Source of the DNA: Endozoicomonas sp. 8E
Lineage (GTDB): Bacteria; Pseudomonadota; Gammaproteobacteria; Pseudomonadales; Endozoicomonadaceae
DNA length: 64,000 nt
Direction of reading: 5' to 3'
Assembly (NCBI RefSeq): GCF_032883915.1
Contig: NZ_CP120717.1
Span: 4,285,697 to 4,349,696 of the forward strand
The notes below the pieces were generated by a model that made no database searches, was not told the origin of the DNA, and saw only the letters and a list, made by a program, of their open reading frames with translations. The first letter of the stretch is position 1. Each line of letters opens with the position of its first letter. The translations under genes and the position numbers were made by a program. Positions 47,601 through 59,000 of the stretch are shown here, piece after piece.

Positions 47601-50600
47601 TTGTTTAAACCCATCGAACTGGGCAAGGTACCTGTTACCAATAATATTGATCTGGCCGTTGAGAATATTAAAAGTCTGGAAAAGATTTCGGCCTCTATTG
47701 AGGAAAAACTAACACGCGCCCTGCCTGGTACTACCGTCAGACGCAACAACTTTCACACCATAGTTTTAGCCAGCCCGAAAGAATTGCACCGCAGAGGGTT
47801 ACTGCACACCTTGAAGATCCATTGCTTTCCCGATAAAAACAAAGAAAATACAATAACATTCGCCGCTTGCAAGACAAAAAAATGGCGCATCTTATCGATC
47901 AATATTTCTGCCGGTCCTGAAGGGTATTTCGATTTCACCCGTGTAGAACCTTTTGCCACGAGTTCCAGGCTACTTATGCCAAGCCTGCCCGCTATGGTTG
48001 AAAAACTGCTTCAGGACACGCAACCTGATCAAACTAACCCGGGCATTGATGCAAAGAGAAGGGGGCAAAATGCTCAAAATATATTAAAAATCTTGCTGGC
48101 GAATGACACTGAGCAACAGGTTCAGGCGATGATTCAACAGTCACTGCTCAGCCATTCTTCAGAATCATCCGGGTTACCGGAATTTCTGCTTCCTTATATC
48201 AAGCCCCAACCTGACAAGGCACTGGAAAGTAATAGTGAAGGTGCAGAGGCGATAACAACAGATTCTTCTTTCGATTCCCATGAGAAGGAACAGAAGCAAA
48301 AAGAAATAAACGACATTGCCACGGCACCTGATCCTGCTGAACACTCAAATAAAAGAAAGAATAAAACCGCAGCCCAAAAGTCAATCCCGAATACGATCGA
48401 TTTCGAAACAGCCTTGTCTCAGTCCGTAGAAATATCGAACTGGCTTAAGGAGATGGATCATAGCTTTGCGGACGAGCTGAACAGGACAATAAAGACACAA
48501 GATTGCAAAGCCTCTGTAGAAAGCGAAGCTCCTGCAGAAGGCCCTGCGCCCGATACAGAATCCGATACACTGCAAAAGCAACTGCAGGACGGAAAAACAA
48601 AAACCCTGAAAATACTGGCCTGTTCCGGAACATCTGCTGATACATCCGCAGACCAGCCAGTCATCAACATCAACCTGGCCAGTACCCCGAGCAGTCAACA
48701 GCGCAAAGACTTGGAGCAGGCAGCTTATGAGAACCACTTCCCCTATGCGCAACTGGTTCAGGCGTTGTTCATTCTGAACCAGAAACTCCCATCCGGAAAA
48801 CCAGAAGTACTGCAGATCTATGGGAAGGCTTTCGAGCTGCTGTTACCGGCAGCCATTGCCGGTATACCGCTTGCCTACCAATTATTAATCGGGATGCAAT
48901 TACACAACCAACATCCGGCAGACTGGCCCCAGATGGAATCTGTAAACCGGCTGTTACGCAGCGTGGCTTCCAGAGCGACAAGCTTCAACCAGGTAAAAGT
49001 TGAAGGTCTATTGAATGGTGGATTTCTGGAGCAGCTCTATCAGGATACAGACGCCATCACCCTAATCAGGATTGAGCAGGGGTTAGCCAAAGCGTCAGAC
49101 CTCTCTGACAGAGGCAGAGAGGTGAAGCATATTGTCAATGCCCTGAGAGAACCGGATACCGCCTCGATATTAACAGCCCTGAAAGCAGTTCATCCCGGAG
49201 CTCGGGAGCTGCAACTCACCATCGGGTTACTGATACTGATACTGGAGAAAAAACAAGAGCCTGCAGCCGGTCAGATTCGCAATGAACTTTGGTCATACAG
49301 CCTTAACACTCTGCAAATTAAGGGAGCCTTGAAAAAAAAATCACAGCTCATGGATACATCTTATTTCCCACATGTGCTGGCCATGACTGACCTGAAAGCA
49401 TTCATGGATACTGAGCAAACCGGACAATTACTCAAAAGTCATCAACCCAGATTGATAGCCTTTTGGAAAGTGGGGTTTTGGGAAAGCTATCTCAAAGCTT
49501 CGTTGACTGAAAACAGCAGGAGTGAACAGGAAATATTTGACGGGCATCATGACCAAATAAGCAATAAAGCGATTAAAAAATCCAGACCCGATTTAATCAA
49601 AGACTGGATTCTTGCCCGGAGCTTTCTGCTTTCAAGAGATTTTATTCAAATCAAAGAGGTTCCGGCTTCCCTCACTACGGCGCAACTAACGTCTGAAACA
49701 GGTACACATTCTAAAAAAGCAAAAAGAACCGTAAAAGCAGCCAGGCAGCCAACAGACCTGAAGCCTGGCATCCGACCATCAACAGGACCACACGATGAAC
49801 AAGTATTTAAACAGTATTTATTACAACTGGATAACAATATTATTCAGGAACTGAGGCTTATTCAGACCAACCCGGAGAAATTTTTGCAACAGGTAGAAAC
49901 TCACATCACTGCATTCAGAAAGGCTCTGTTAAGAAATGGCAACAATTTAACAGACAATCTGGGAATCGGTTATTACTATTTTCTAAAGGCACTGGCCATG
50001 ATGGGGGCCAAAATGTCAGATGATGAAAAAACCATTGAGTTGTCTTTTACCCCTGAAGTCAAACTCAACGCTAATAAGATAAAAGAGACTATTAGATTGT
50101 CTGATAAACATTTCTTCCCCTATGCCCCATTGCTCTTGCTGTTTTTTGAACATGGTATGGGGGAAAATTCTAATACAATAGCGAAGGCCCATTACTCTGC
50201 ACTCTCCGGAGTGTCACAGTCTATTGAGATTTTATTAGAATCGCTCTCAATCCCACAGGTTCTGGCCGGACTATTACTCAAGTGGCTGATACTGATTCCA
50301 AGGCCTTTCGAACTGAAACTGGCCTTTGATGCAAACACCTACCTGAAAAACCCGCAAAGCAATATTCTCGGTAGGGTAACACCTTCCATACGAATACTCA
50401 GAGAATTTATGGATCAGCTTACGGTAAAAGGCTCTGACGGCGCAGTTGATGTTGTTTTGAGTCGAATGGGCCAGAAACATACAATTACTCAGCATCTGCC
50501 AAACAAACAGAATGAAAAAGCGGAAGTGAAATCGGGTACAGCCGAGTTAGGCAACGCAGGAGTGGCTGGAGCAGCGTTAGCGGCAACGAAAGAAGCTCTG

Positions 50601-52874
50601 AAAGCTTTAGCAGAAGCGAAAGAGGCTTTGACAGCGACAAAAGTAGCCTTAGAGTTAACGAATACAGAAGCGAGAATATTAGCGTTAAATACCGAGTTAG
50701 CAAAAGCTAAAGCGGAAGTGATAGCTGCAGAAAAAGCGCTAGCGGCAGCGAAATCGGAAGCAGTAGAGCAAGCGGAAGCAGAATTAAGATTGACACTTTA
50801 CATCGCTACTGGCCTAACGGAACTGTTGGATTTTCATAGCCTGGATTTTTCGACATTGATCATTAACTATTCTATATTGGGCCATGTATCAAGCCCGGAG
50901 GTTATCGGATTCCTGAGACAGGTTCAGAGCGTACTTACTAAAGATATTGACCCTGAGAGGCGGGCACTGGCAGATATTATAGAACTTGCTTTTTATCTGA
51001 TTCTGTTTAATCCATCACCAGAAGTAGAGCCGGATCTCCATCATCTTAAGGCTCTTTCATTCTCTTCCCAAGCTAACATAACCATTCTTCATTTTGGTCA
51101 TGACTTACGACTTCTGACAAAAATAATTCATTTGCTTCCTGAAATGGCTGTCCACGATACCATATCGTATTATTACAACACCTTTTTTCTGATTCACGAG
51201 TATATTCTCATGCTCATTGGTGGGAATGCAGAAAAGGCAAAAAAACTCCAGATTGATTCAGTTGGTTGGCGAACATTACACAATTGGTTTAGGCACTATA
51301 CATGGTATAAACCAGCAAATACTGTTGCAAGTCGTATTGAATCAAAAATTATGGAACAGATTGTCTTTAACCATGACAGCCTGGAAATGTTCATAGCTGG
51401 AAACGAAAGTATTTTTATTCTTGCTATTGAGCAAGCCAGAAAAGTTGGCTATCAGGAATTAAAACAGCAGTTAAACGAATATGATGATAAATTGGATGCT
51501 CAGTCTATACAGATGACAGGCTGGCTTCATTGTCTGGCTGGATTGACGCTTCTGGAGGCACAAGTAAGTTCTGGCTTGCAGCGGGTAGTATTAAACGGTC
51601 GCAAAAGCGTCCTGCCCAGTGCTCTTTATCATTTCGAGAGAGCCAATCGATTTGGCTTTGTTTATGGTGGTTACCTGGAATCACTGGTGCATATGCGTCT
51701 GGATAAGCACCTCCAGTATTATCAGGACGAGACATCCGAAGCCTCGCGAACAGACTCCACCAATAACCCTGTTATTCAATACCCATCGACCAGAAAACCA
51801 GGGGAAACGATCTTTATTGAAGCAGGTAAAATTGTTAACGATATTTTGCCCAGCTTAATAACAAGCTCCAGATTGGGTGTACGTTTTGCGGCTGAAGCAG
51901 CTATCAGAGTCTTTACTGACAATCGGTTTAATCTTCTGCAAACCCCTCAGGCCGGTTGGCCAGCACTGATCGCAAAGCATTTTTTGATTAACCCCGTAAT
52001 CCATAACCTGCAATTTGTGTTCAGCAATTATGGCCCGGAAGTTGAAGAAGCGTTATTTCCCAGGATAAGTGACCCTGACAGTATTGAGAGAATACTTCTG
52101 GAACCACTGGAGAAAACAAGGCATTTCCCCATTAAAAAAAGACCAAAACAATATGGTATTGCTCTGGACAACGAAATCAAAAGCAGTAGCAGGCCAGAAA
52201 ATAGTAAAAAGTATTTGAGTCTTGTCAAAGCTTTTGTATTGGGTAAATCAGAGGTGCCGGATATATCATCCCAGACAACAACTTCTGATGTTGATCAATT
52301 ATCAGAAAATATCGCAAGCTATGAGCTAAGTCGGTTTGACTATACAACATCGTTTGGATTGCTACACGAAACACCACAACCTGAAACGGGTTTGGATGAA
52401 TTCGTTTTTAATCTGCCCCAGCTGAAATCTCACCCAAAGTATGAGGCTATCAGTAATGCTCTTTTGAAGAAACATCGCACAAAGTCAGCCCTGGTTCACT
52501 ATTATTTATGGGCTTACGAAACCCTCGATAACAGCTATGACAACGAACGACAGCTGTTCTGGGAAGAAATAATGACAAAGAAGATTGAAGAAAATAAACC
52601 AATGAAAACAGCTTTCCTGACACTTTTGGCAACCGCTGATCTAACGGTTATGTACGATGATAACCGGGAGGCCATGAACACTGCATTCAAACAATACAAT
52701 ACGGATTTTGCTCCCTGGTTGGTTATTTTTCACAAGTTCTCGGCCACTTCCGCTTTTGCTCTGGGAGAGACACAAAAAGCAGATTTCCATCAAAAGCATT
52801 TTGAAAACCAACAAAAAATATTACTTCATTTAGTACCTGGCCTGTCAGGAGCACTGGAAAGACCAAGTGAGTAA
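44679..52874 (+). CDS. G6: giant exported paralog with Asp-to-Asn site and lost ancestral stop
   Basis: G6 has 2731 residues. From the start to about residue 1300 it is nearly the same as G3, including the KKSGKKSKRRAK basic cluster and three copies of the 12-residue repeat. The nucleotidyltransferase-like core has N989-I-D991 and N1075, so two of three putative acids are replaced. The Ala/Glu coil (about 1947-2034) is its own version. The C-terminal region follows the G2 type (KADFHQKHFENQ). The paralogous ending VPDL-stop reads VPGL followed by TCA, so translation continues nine residues (SGALERPSE) to a TAA that lies inside the conserved downstream hairpin. Expression probably starts from its own upstream block. 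Export is likely, and loss of catalysis is inferred. Confidence 0.92.
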   Translation: MLVCHRRLLTLLLIALLFMIEMNVQTSHASGYQNGPGYSAPEIHFLGLYAGFKANNFHLKLGNHYHVIHDVGTPEKLSLFFKNQWLSHLPWFLLAKLLPPSTVPYPSFSRGFPSLSRAFGDAPDCNPHPVMIDHSLLKGRLSVQTACIESHPVWQITASPPTSSSETQAVKGDSLSAWLSLWKLLNDTNTSTLFLRPWREDQLNRLQAILCQTNPLTEHKKCQSVLIDFPLNHAKPWLLPELAKKDIISADGQTALDSHSIKRVNQAIECLSSHDKLFGEPHKSKPADKAKIHACQNNHWLYQWSDQSWLYQSGIPETVIKPSPALMTGKYFNLWALEKVSPGNDTYPAWSRSSLFIARNDRHRKYHFWGAGDPVLVMGFADAPYNVEDHYAGRDGPIIGTLVESEHLNLATLLMNTVTSTPFNFYQWRGVLSGFTAPMPKSLSARVREQILSDPGSLYQFVKWRPELLNNVLTYLNREFPGHPVNSYFSGRVSPFFSHQTNANPLALVPKTSNAFDGFHPPAIPHQPDRSLRSTGFTSGIMTASGVQGNDGPPASQSRPGYPSEQKAKKSGKKSKRRAKSDGRNNIDDNEPPPPDRKHPVTPADAVSSASLLKHLFYLYRRSGLRPERVTHRSDFLSEQLGISSREKFETLLRLCQPPDCGSETLYNQMHRGFDPKNQQHMMLASKALEHSIQVIVTDGQGYLSYSYHDHTPQEPLDGLENIHMFLFHENHTVKLSHQSDDNPWFTHFLISSYLNKQENEWLEDNALENALWELFPQWQKDILLCRETLQCNAIKSASERLEEASTKSASKLLEEASIQSASDVLQQAFTAPDKFMQGDLGHNLFRFYNKLRLVCYPFDDTKNPDGTFYVSKNVLGAVVFFWQESASNYIAFIAPDLSTSAVNDKIQSLDNHVKDYSEAVFLVKKQDIRYVIPALLVLAPVFRKTYAEAESIISDTEDALVYGGLARWQHLSSLFKPIELGKVPVTNNIDLAVENIKSLEKISASIEEKLTRALPGTTVRRNNFHTIVLASPKELHRRGLLHTLKIHCFPDKNKENTITFAACKTKKWRILSINISAGPEGYFDFTRVEPFATSSRLLMPSLPAMVEKLLQDTQPDQTNPGIDAKRRGQNAQNILKILLANDTEQQVQAMIQQSLLSHSSESSGLPEFLLPYIKPQPDKALESNSEGAEAITTDSSFDSHEKEQKQKEINDIATAPDPAEHSNKRKNKTAAQKSIPNTIDFETALSQSVEISNWLKEMDHSFADELNRTIKTQDCKASVESEAPAEGPAPDTESDTLQKQLQDGKTKTLKILACSGTSADTSADQPVININLASTPSSQQRKDLEQAAYENHFPYAQLVQALFILNQKLPSGKPEVLQIYGKAFELLLPAAIAGIPLAYQLLIGMQLHNQHPADWPQMESVNRLLRSVASRATSFNQVKVEGLLNGGFLEQLYQDTDAITLIRIEQGLAKASDLSDRGREVKHIVNALREPDTASILTALKAVHPGARELQLTIGLLILILEKKQEPAAGQIRNELWSYSLNTLQIKGALKKKSQLMDTSYFPHVLAMTDLKAFMDTEQTGQLLKSHQPRLIAFWKVGFWESYLKASLTENSRSEQEIFDGHHDQISNKAIKKSRPDLIKDWILARSFLLSRDFIQIKEVPASLTTAQLTSETGTHSKKAKRTVKAARQPTDLKPGIRPSTGPHDEQVFKQYLLQLDNNIIQELRLIQTNPEKFLQQVETHITAFRKALLRNGNNLTDNLGIGYYYFLKALAMMGAKMSDDEKTIELSFTPEVKLNANKIKETIRLSDKHFFPYAPLLLLFFEHGMGENSNTIAKAHYSALSGVSQSIEILLESLSIPQVLAGLLLKWLILIPRPFELKLAFDANTYLKNPQSNILGRVTPSIRILREFMDQLTVKGSDGAVDVVLSRMGQKHTITQHLPNKQNEKAEVKSGTAELGNAGVAGAALAATKEALKALAEAKEALTATKVALELTNTEARILALNTELAKAKAEVIAAEKALAAAKSEAVEQAEAELRLTLYIATGLTELLDFHSLDFSTLIINYSILGHVSSPEVIGFLRQVQSVLTKDIDPERRALADIIELAFYLILFNPSPEVEPDLHHLKALSFSSQANITILHFGHDLRLLTKIIHLLPEMAVHDTISYYYNTFFLIHEYILMLIGGNAEKAKKLQIDSVGWRTLHNWFRHYTWYKPANTVASRIESKIMEQIVFNHDSLEMFIAGNESIFILAIEQARKVGYQELKQQLNEYDDKLDAQSIQMTGWLHCLAGLTLLEAQVSSGLQRVVLNGRKSVLPSALYHFERANRFGFVYGGYLESLVHMRLDKHLQYYQDETSEASRTDSTNNPVIQYPSTRKPGETIFIEAGKIVNDILPSLITSSRLGVRFAAEAAIRVFTDNRFNLLQTPQAGWPALIAKHFLINPVIHNLQFVFSNYGPEVEEALFPRISDPDSIERILLEPLEKTRHFPIKKRPKQYGIALDNEIKSSSRPENSKKYLSLVKAFVLGKSEVPDISSQTTTSDVDQLSENIASYELSRFDYTTSFGLLHETPQPETGLDEFVFNLPQLKSHPKYEAISNALLKKHRTKSALVHYYLWAYETLDNSYDNERQLFWEEIMTKKIEENKPMKTAFLTLLATADLTVMYDDNREAMNTAFKQYNTDFAPWLVIFHKFSATSAFALGETQKADFHQKHFENQQKILLHLVPGLSGALERPSE
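47061..47168 (+). repeat. 36-bp in-frame tandem repeat, 3 units (G6)
   Basis: The units encode IKSASERLEEAS, TKSASKLLEEAS and IQSASDVLQQAF. They start at residue 795, as in G3, with a few substitutions, so the triplication predates the separation of G3 and G6 or was shared by gene conversion. Confidence 0.9.
50517..50780 (+). repeat. Ala/Glu/Lys coil tract of G6
   Basis: About 88 codons with regular ALxxAKEAL-type heptad spacing, a good candidate for a coiled coil. Purine-ending codons dominate, as in the other copies. Confidence 0.75.
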
Positions 52875-52898
52875 ACTGAAGACTTGGGCTCAGTTTAC
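52871..52898 (+). terminator. Hairpin overlapping the G6 stop codon
   Basis: The stem GTAAACTGA pairs with TCAGTTTAC around a 10-nt loop. The G6 stop TAA (52872-52874) lies in the left arm, because the coding region was extended by stop loss. No U-tract follows. Confidence 0.45.
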
Positions 52899-52918
52899 GC
52901 TCAGCTACAAAGCCACTC

Positions 52919-53057
52919 TTGCTACATCCTGAACCCACTGCTATTTTTCCTCAGGCTCCATAGAGATCAGAACAATTCAATAAATAAAAACTGTTGTTTA
53001 ACGGGTCAACTCTGATTAATAAATTAATAATCATCAATTGGGATCTATGGCAACTCT
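52919..53057 (+). promoter_or_regulatory. G7 promoter-like pair and palindrome
   Basis: TTGCTA (52919-52924), a 17-nt spacer and TATTTT (52942-52947). CTGTTGTTTAACGG (52991-53004; two arm mismatches) ends 53 nt before the ATG. The spacer after G6 is short: compared with the spacer after G5, about 0.1 kb between the hairpin and the promoter is missing, as it is after G3. Confidence 0.5.
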
Positions 53058-56000
53058 ATGCTTGTTTGTCACAGAAGACTGTTAAAACTTCTCTTGATTG
53101 CTCTCTTGTTCATGACTGAAATGAACGTACAAACAGGTCATGCCTCCGGCTACCAGAATAAACCCGGGTACAGTGCACCAGAAATCTACTTTTTGGGTCT
53201 CTACGCCGGATTTAAAGCCAATAATTTCCACCTCAAGCTGGGTAACCATTATCACGTAATACACGACGTTGGCACCCCCAAAAAGCTGTCCCTTTTTTTC
53301 AAGAATCAATGGTTGAGTCACCTGCCCTGGTTTCTGTTAGCAAAACTGCTGCCTCCTTCAACCGTACCCTACCCTTCTTTCAGCCGCGGCTTCCCCTCAC
53401 TGTCCCGGGCTTTTGGTGATGCCCCCGATTGCAATCCTCATCCGGTGATGATCGATCACTCTTTGCTGAAAGGCCGCTTATCAGTGCAAACTGCTTGCAT
53501 CGAAAATCATCCTGTATGGCAGATTACGGCCTCACCCCCGACATCATCGTCGGAGACTCAGGCCGTCAAGGGTGATTCTTTGTCTGCCTGGCTCTCGCTG
53601 TGGAAACTGCTAAACGACACCAATACCAGTACCCTTTTTCTGCGCCCCTGGCGAGAGGATCAGCTCAATCACCTGCAAGCCATTCTCTGTCAAACTAATC
53701 CGCTTACAGAGCATAAAAAGTGTCAGAGCGTTCTTATTGACTTCCCGATGAATCACACAAAACCCTGGCTATTGCCGGAACTGGCTAAAAAAGACATCAT
53801 CAGCGCTGACGGGCAAACCGCTTTGGACAGTCACTCTATTAAGCGGGTCAATCAGGCTATTGATTGCCTCTCTTCCCACGATAAGTTGTTTGGAGAACCC
53901 AATAAAAGTAAGCCAGCTGACAAGGCAAAAATACACGCCTGCCAGAATAATCACTGGCTTTATCAGTGGTCGGATCAAAGCTGGCTTTATCAACCTGGCA
54001 TTCCCGAGACTGTAATAAAACCCAGCCCGGCACTCATGACCGGGAGGTACTTTAACCTCTGGGCACTGGAAAAGGTATCGCCCGGCAATGATACCTACCC
54101 GGCCTGGTCGAGATCTTCTTTATTCATCGCCCGCAACGACAGACATCGGAAATACCATTTCTGGGGAGCAGGTGACCCGGTACTGGTCATGGGGTTCGCT
54201 GATGCCCCTTATAATGTCGAGGATCATTACGCCGGTCGGGACGGACCCGTCATTGGCACCCTGGTAGAAAGTGAGCATCTCAACCTGGCCACTTTGCTTA
54301 TGAACACGGTGACCAGTACGCCCTTTAATTTCTATCAATGGCGGGGAATTGTCTCAGGGTTCACAGCACCCATACCCAAAAGCCTCAGTGCCCGGGTCAG
54401 GGAGCAGATTCTGAGCGACCCCGGCTCACTTTACCAGTTTGTTAAACGGCAGCCTGAGTTACTGAGCAATGTGTTGACCTATTTAAACCGGGAGTTTCCG
54501 GGACACCCTGTCAACTCATACTTTTCTGGTCGTGTATCACTTTTTTTTAGCCATCAAACAAACGCAAACCCACTGGCTTTGGTGCCCAAAACAAGCAACG
54601 CGTTCGACGGTTTTCATCCTCCTGCCATCCCTCATCAGCCAGATAGGTCACTCCCCTCTACGGGTTTTACACCGGGCATAATGACTGCTTCTGGTGTCCA
54701 GGGAAATAATGGACCACCTGCATCTCAGTCCCGCCCGGGTTATCCCTCTGAACAAAAAGCGAAAAAAAGCAGCGAAAAAAGTAAACGACGCGCTAAATCG
54801 GACGGTAGGAACAATATTGACGATAATGAGCCGCCACCACCGGACAGGAAGCATCCGGTCACACCAGCAGACGCTGTATCTTCAGCATCCCTGCTTAAAC
54901 ATCTATTCTATTTGTACAGGCGCTCCGGACTTCGGCCTGAAAGAGTGACCCATAGATCGGACTTTCTTTCAGAACAGCTCGGTATCACATCCAGGGAAAA
55001 ATTTGAAACCCTACTCCGTCTATGCAAACCACCCGACTGTGGCAGTGAAACATTATATAACCAGATGCTTCGGGGTTTTGATCCAAAAAACCAACAACAC
55101 ATGATGCTGGCATCAAAAGCACTGGAACATTCTATACAGGTCATTGTTACTGATGGTCAGGGATATCTCTCCTATAGCTACCATGACCATACGCCTCAAG
55201 AGCCTCTGGACGGGCTTGAAAATATCCATATGTTCCTGTTTCACGAGAATCACACGGTAAAACTGTCTCATCAAAGTGACGACAACCCCTGGTTCACTCA
55301 CTTCCTGATCGGCTCCTGCTTAAACAAGCAGGAAAACGAATGGCTGGAAGACAATGCCCTTGAAAATGCTTTATGGGAACTGTTTCCACAATGGCAGAAG
55401 GATATTTTGTTATGCCGGGGAACCCTCCGGTGCAACGCCATAAAATCTGCCAGCGAACTGCTGGAAGAGGCGTCCATACAATCTGCCAGCGAAGTGCTAC
55501 AACAGGCGTTTACTGCACCCGATAAATTCATGCAGGGAGATCTCGGACATCACCTGTTCAGGTTTTACAATAAATTACGCCTTGTTTGTTACCCGTTCGA
55601 CGATACAGAGAACCCTGATGGAACATTTTACGTTAGCAAAAACGTGCTTGGAGCAGTGGTTTTTTTCTGGCAAGAGTCTGCCAGTAACTATATCGCCTTT
55701 ATAGCCCCTGATCTCTCCACATCAGCAATAAACGACAAAATACAGTCTTTGGATAATCATGTAAAAGATTATTCCGAGGCCGTATTTTTAGTAAAAAAAC
55801 AGGATATCCGCTACGTGATTCCTGCACTCCTGGTGCTCGCACCTGTTTTTAGAAAAACCTATGCAGAAGCCGAGAGTATTATATCCGATACTGAAGATGC
55901 TCTTGTTTATGGGGGTTTAGCCAGATGGCAACATCTCTCGTCATTGTTTAAACCCATCGAACTGGGCAAGGTACCTGTTACCAATAATATTGATCTGGCC

Positions 56001-59000
56001 GTTGAGAATATTAAAAGTCTGGAAAAGATTTCGGCCTCTATTGAGGAAAAACTAACACGTGCCCTGCCTGGTACTACCGTCAGACGCAACAACTTTCACA
56101 CCATAGTTTTAGCCAGCCCGAAAGAATTGCACCGCAGAGGGTTACTGCACACCTTGAAGATCCATTGCTTTCCCGATAAAAACAAAGAAAATACAATAAC
56201 ATTCGCCGCTTGCAAGACAAAAAAATGGCGCATCTTATCGATCAATATTTCTGCCGGTCCTGAAGGGTATTTCGATTTCACCCGTGTAGAACCTTTTGCC
56301 ACGAGTTCCAGGCTACTTATGCCAAGCCTGCCCGCTATGGTTGAAAAACTGCTTCAGGACACGCAACCTGATCAAACTAACCTGGGCATTGATGCAAAGA
56401 GAAGGGGGCAAAATGCTCAAAATATATTAAAAATCTTGCTGGCGAATGACACTGAGCAACAGGTTCAGGCGATGATTCAACAGTCACTGCTCAGCCATTC
56501 TTCAGAATCATCCGGGTTACCGGAATTTCTGCTTCCTTATATCAAGCCCCAACCAGACAAGGCACTGGAAAGCAATAGTGAGGCAGAAAACGATGCCAGT
56601 GATCCAAATTCTATGGTTGCTGCTCAAACCAAAATAACAGCACCAGCTGCCCTCGTACCATTAGCAGACAATGCACCGGATCAAAAAATTATTGACGAAC
56701 ATGCAACCGTTTCTACCGCTACTTATGTCGAAGGTGCAGAGGCGATAACAAAAGATTCTTCTTTCAATTCCCATGAGAAGAAACAGAAACAAAAAGAAAT
56801 AAACGACATTACCATTGTGCCAGAAAGAAACGATATCACAGTAAAAGCAAGCCCTGATGATCAATGCTCTACAGTGGCTCATAACAGTGAGGCAGTGGCA
56901 CCTGATCCTGCTGAACGCTCAAATAAAAGAAAGAATAAAACCGCAGCCCAAAAGTCAATCCCGAATACGATCGATTTCGAAACAGCATTGTCTCAGTCCG
57001 AAGAAATATCGAACTGGCTTAAGGAGATGGATCATAGCTTTGCGGACGAGCTGAATAGGACAATAAAGACACAAGATTGCAAAGCCTCTTTAGAAAGCGA
57101 AGCCCCTGCAGAAAGCCCTGCGCCCGATACGGAATCCGATACACTGCAAAAGCAACTGCAGGACGGAAAAACAAAAACCCTGAAAACACTGGCCTGTTCC
57201 GGAGCATCTGCTGATACATCCGCAGACCAGCCAGTCATCACCATCAACCTGGCCAATACCCCGGGCAATCAACAGCGCAAAGACTTAGAGCAGGCGGCTT
57301 ATGAGAACCACTTCCCTTATGCGCAACTGGTTCAGGCGTTGTTCATTCTGAACCAGAAATTCCCATCTGGAAAACCAGAAGTACTGCAGATCTATGAAAA
57401 AACCTTCGAGCTGTTGTTACCGGCAGCTATTGCCGGTATACCGCTTGCCTACCAATTATTAATCGGGATGCAATTACACAACCAACATCCGGCAGGCTGG
57501 CCCCAGATGGAACCTGTAAACCGGCTCTTACGCAGCATGGCTTCCAGAGCGACAAGCTTCAACCAGGTAAAAGTTGAAGGTCTATCGAATGGTGGATTTC
57601 TGGAGCAGCTCTATCAGGATACAGACGCCATCACCCTAATCAGGATTGAGCAGGGGTTAGCCAAAGCGTCAGACCTCTCAGACAGAGGCAGAGAGGTGAA
57701 GGCTATTGTCAATGCCCTGAGAGAACCGGATACCGCCTCGATATTAACATCCCTGAAAGCAGTTCGTCCCGGGACTCGGGAGCTGCAACAAACCATTGGA
57801 TTACTGATACTGATACTGGAGAAAAAACAAGAGCCTGCTGCCGGTCAGATTCGCAGTGAACTTTGGTCATACAGCCTTAAGACTCTGCAAATTAAGGGAG
57901 CCTTGAAAAAAAAATCACAGCTCATGGATACATTTTATTTCCCAAATGTGCTGGCCATGACTGACCTGAAAGCATTCATGGACACTGAGCAAACCGGACA
58001 ACAGCTCAAACATCATCAACCCAGATTGATAGCCTTTTGGAAAGTGGGATTTTGGGAAAGTTATCTCAAAGCTTCGTTGAGCGAAGACAGCAAGAGTGAA
58101 AAGGAAATATTTGACGGGCATCATGACCAAATAAGTAATAAGGCTATTAAAAAGTCCAGACCCGATTTAATCAAAGACTGGATTCTTGCCCGATCTTTGC
58201 TGCTTTCAAGAGACTTTATTCAAATCAAAGAGGTTCCGGCTTCCCCCACTCCGGCACAACTAACGTCTGGAACAGGTACACATTCTGAAAAAGCAAAAAG
58301 AACCGTAAAAGCAGCCAGGCAGCCAACAGACCTGAAGCCAGGCATCCGACCATCAACAGGACCACACAATGAACAAGTATTTAACCAGTATTTATTACAA
58401 CTGGATAACAATATTATTCAGGAACTCAGACTTATTCAGACCAACCCGGAAAAATTTTTGCAACAGGCAGAAAAGCAAATCACTGCATTTAGAAAGGCAG
58501 TAATAAGAAATGGTAACAATTTAACAAACAGACTGGGGATCGGTTATTACTATTTCCTGAAGGCACTGGCCATGATGGATGCCAAAATGTCAAATGACAA
58601 CAAAACCATTGAGTTGTTCTTTGGCCCGAAAGTCAAACTCAACGCCAAAAGGATAAACGAAACTATTTTATTGTCTGGAGATCATGGCTTCCCTTATGCC
58701 CCGATACTCTTGCTGTTTTTTGAATATGCTATGGAAGTAGAGTGTGAGGCAACATCGAGAGCCATTTACTCTGCATTCTCCGGGGTGTCACAGTCTATTG
58801 AGATTTTATTAGAATCGGATTCAGATCTAATGGTTATGATCGGAGTATTGCTCAAGTGGCTGATACTGATTCCAAAGCCTTTCGGGCTGAAACTGGCCTT
58901 TGATGCAGAGACTTATATGAAAAACCCGCAAAGCAATATTCCAGGTAAGGTAACACCTTCCATACGAATACTCAGAGAGTTTATGGAGCAGCTTCCGATA

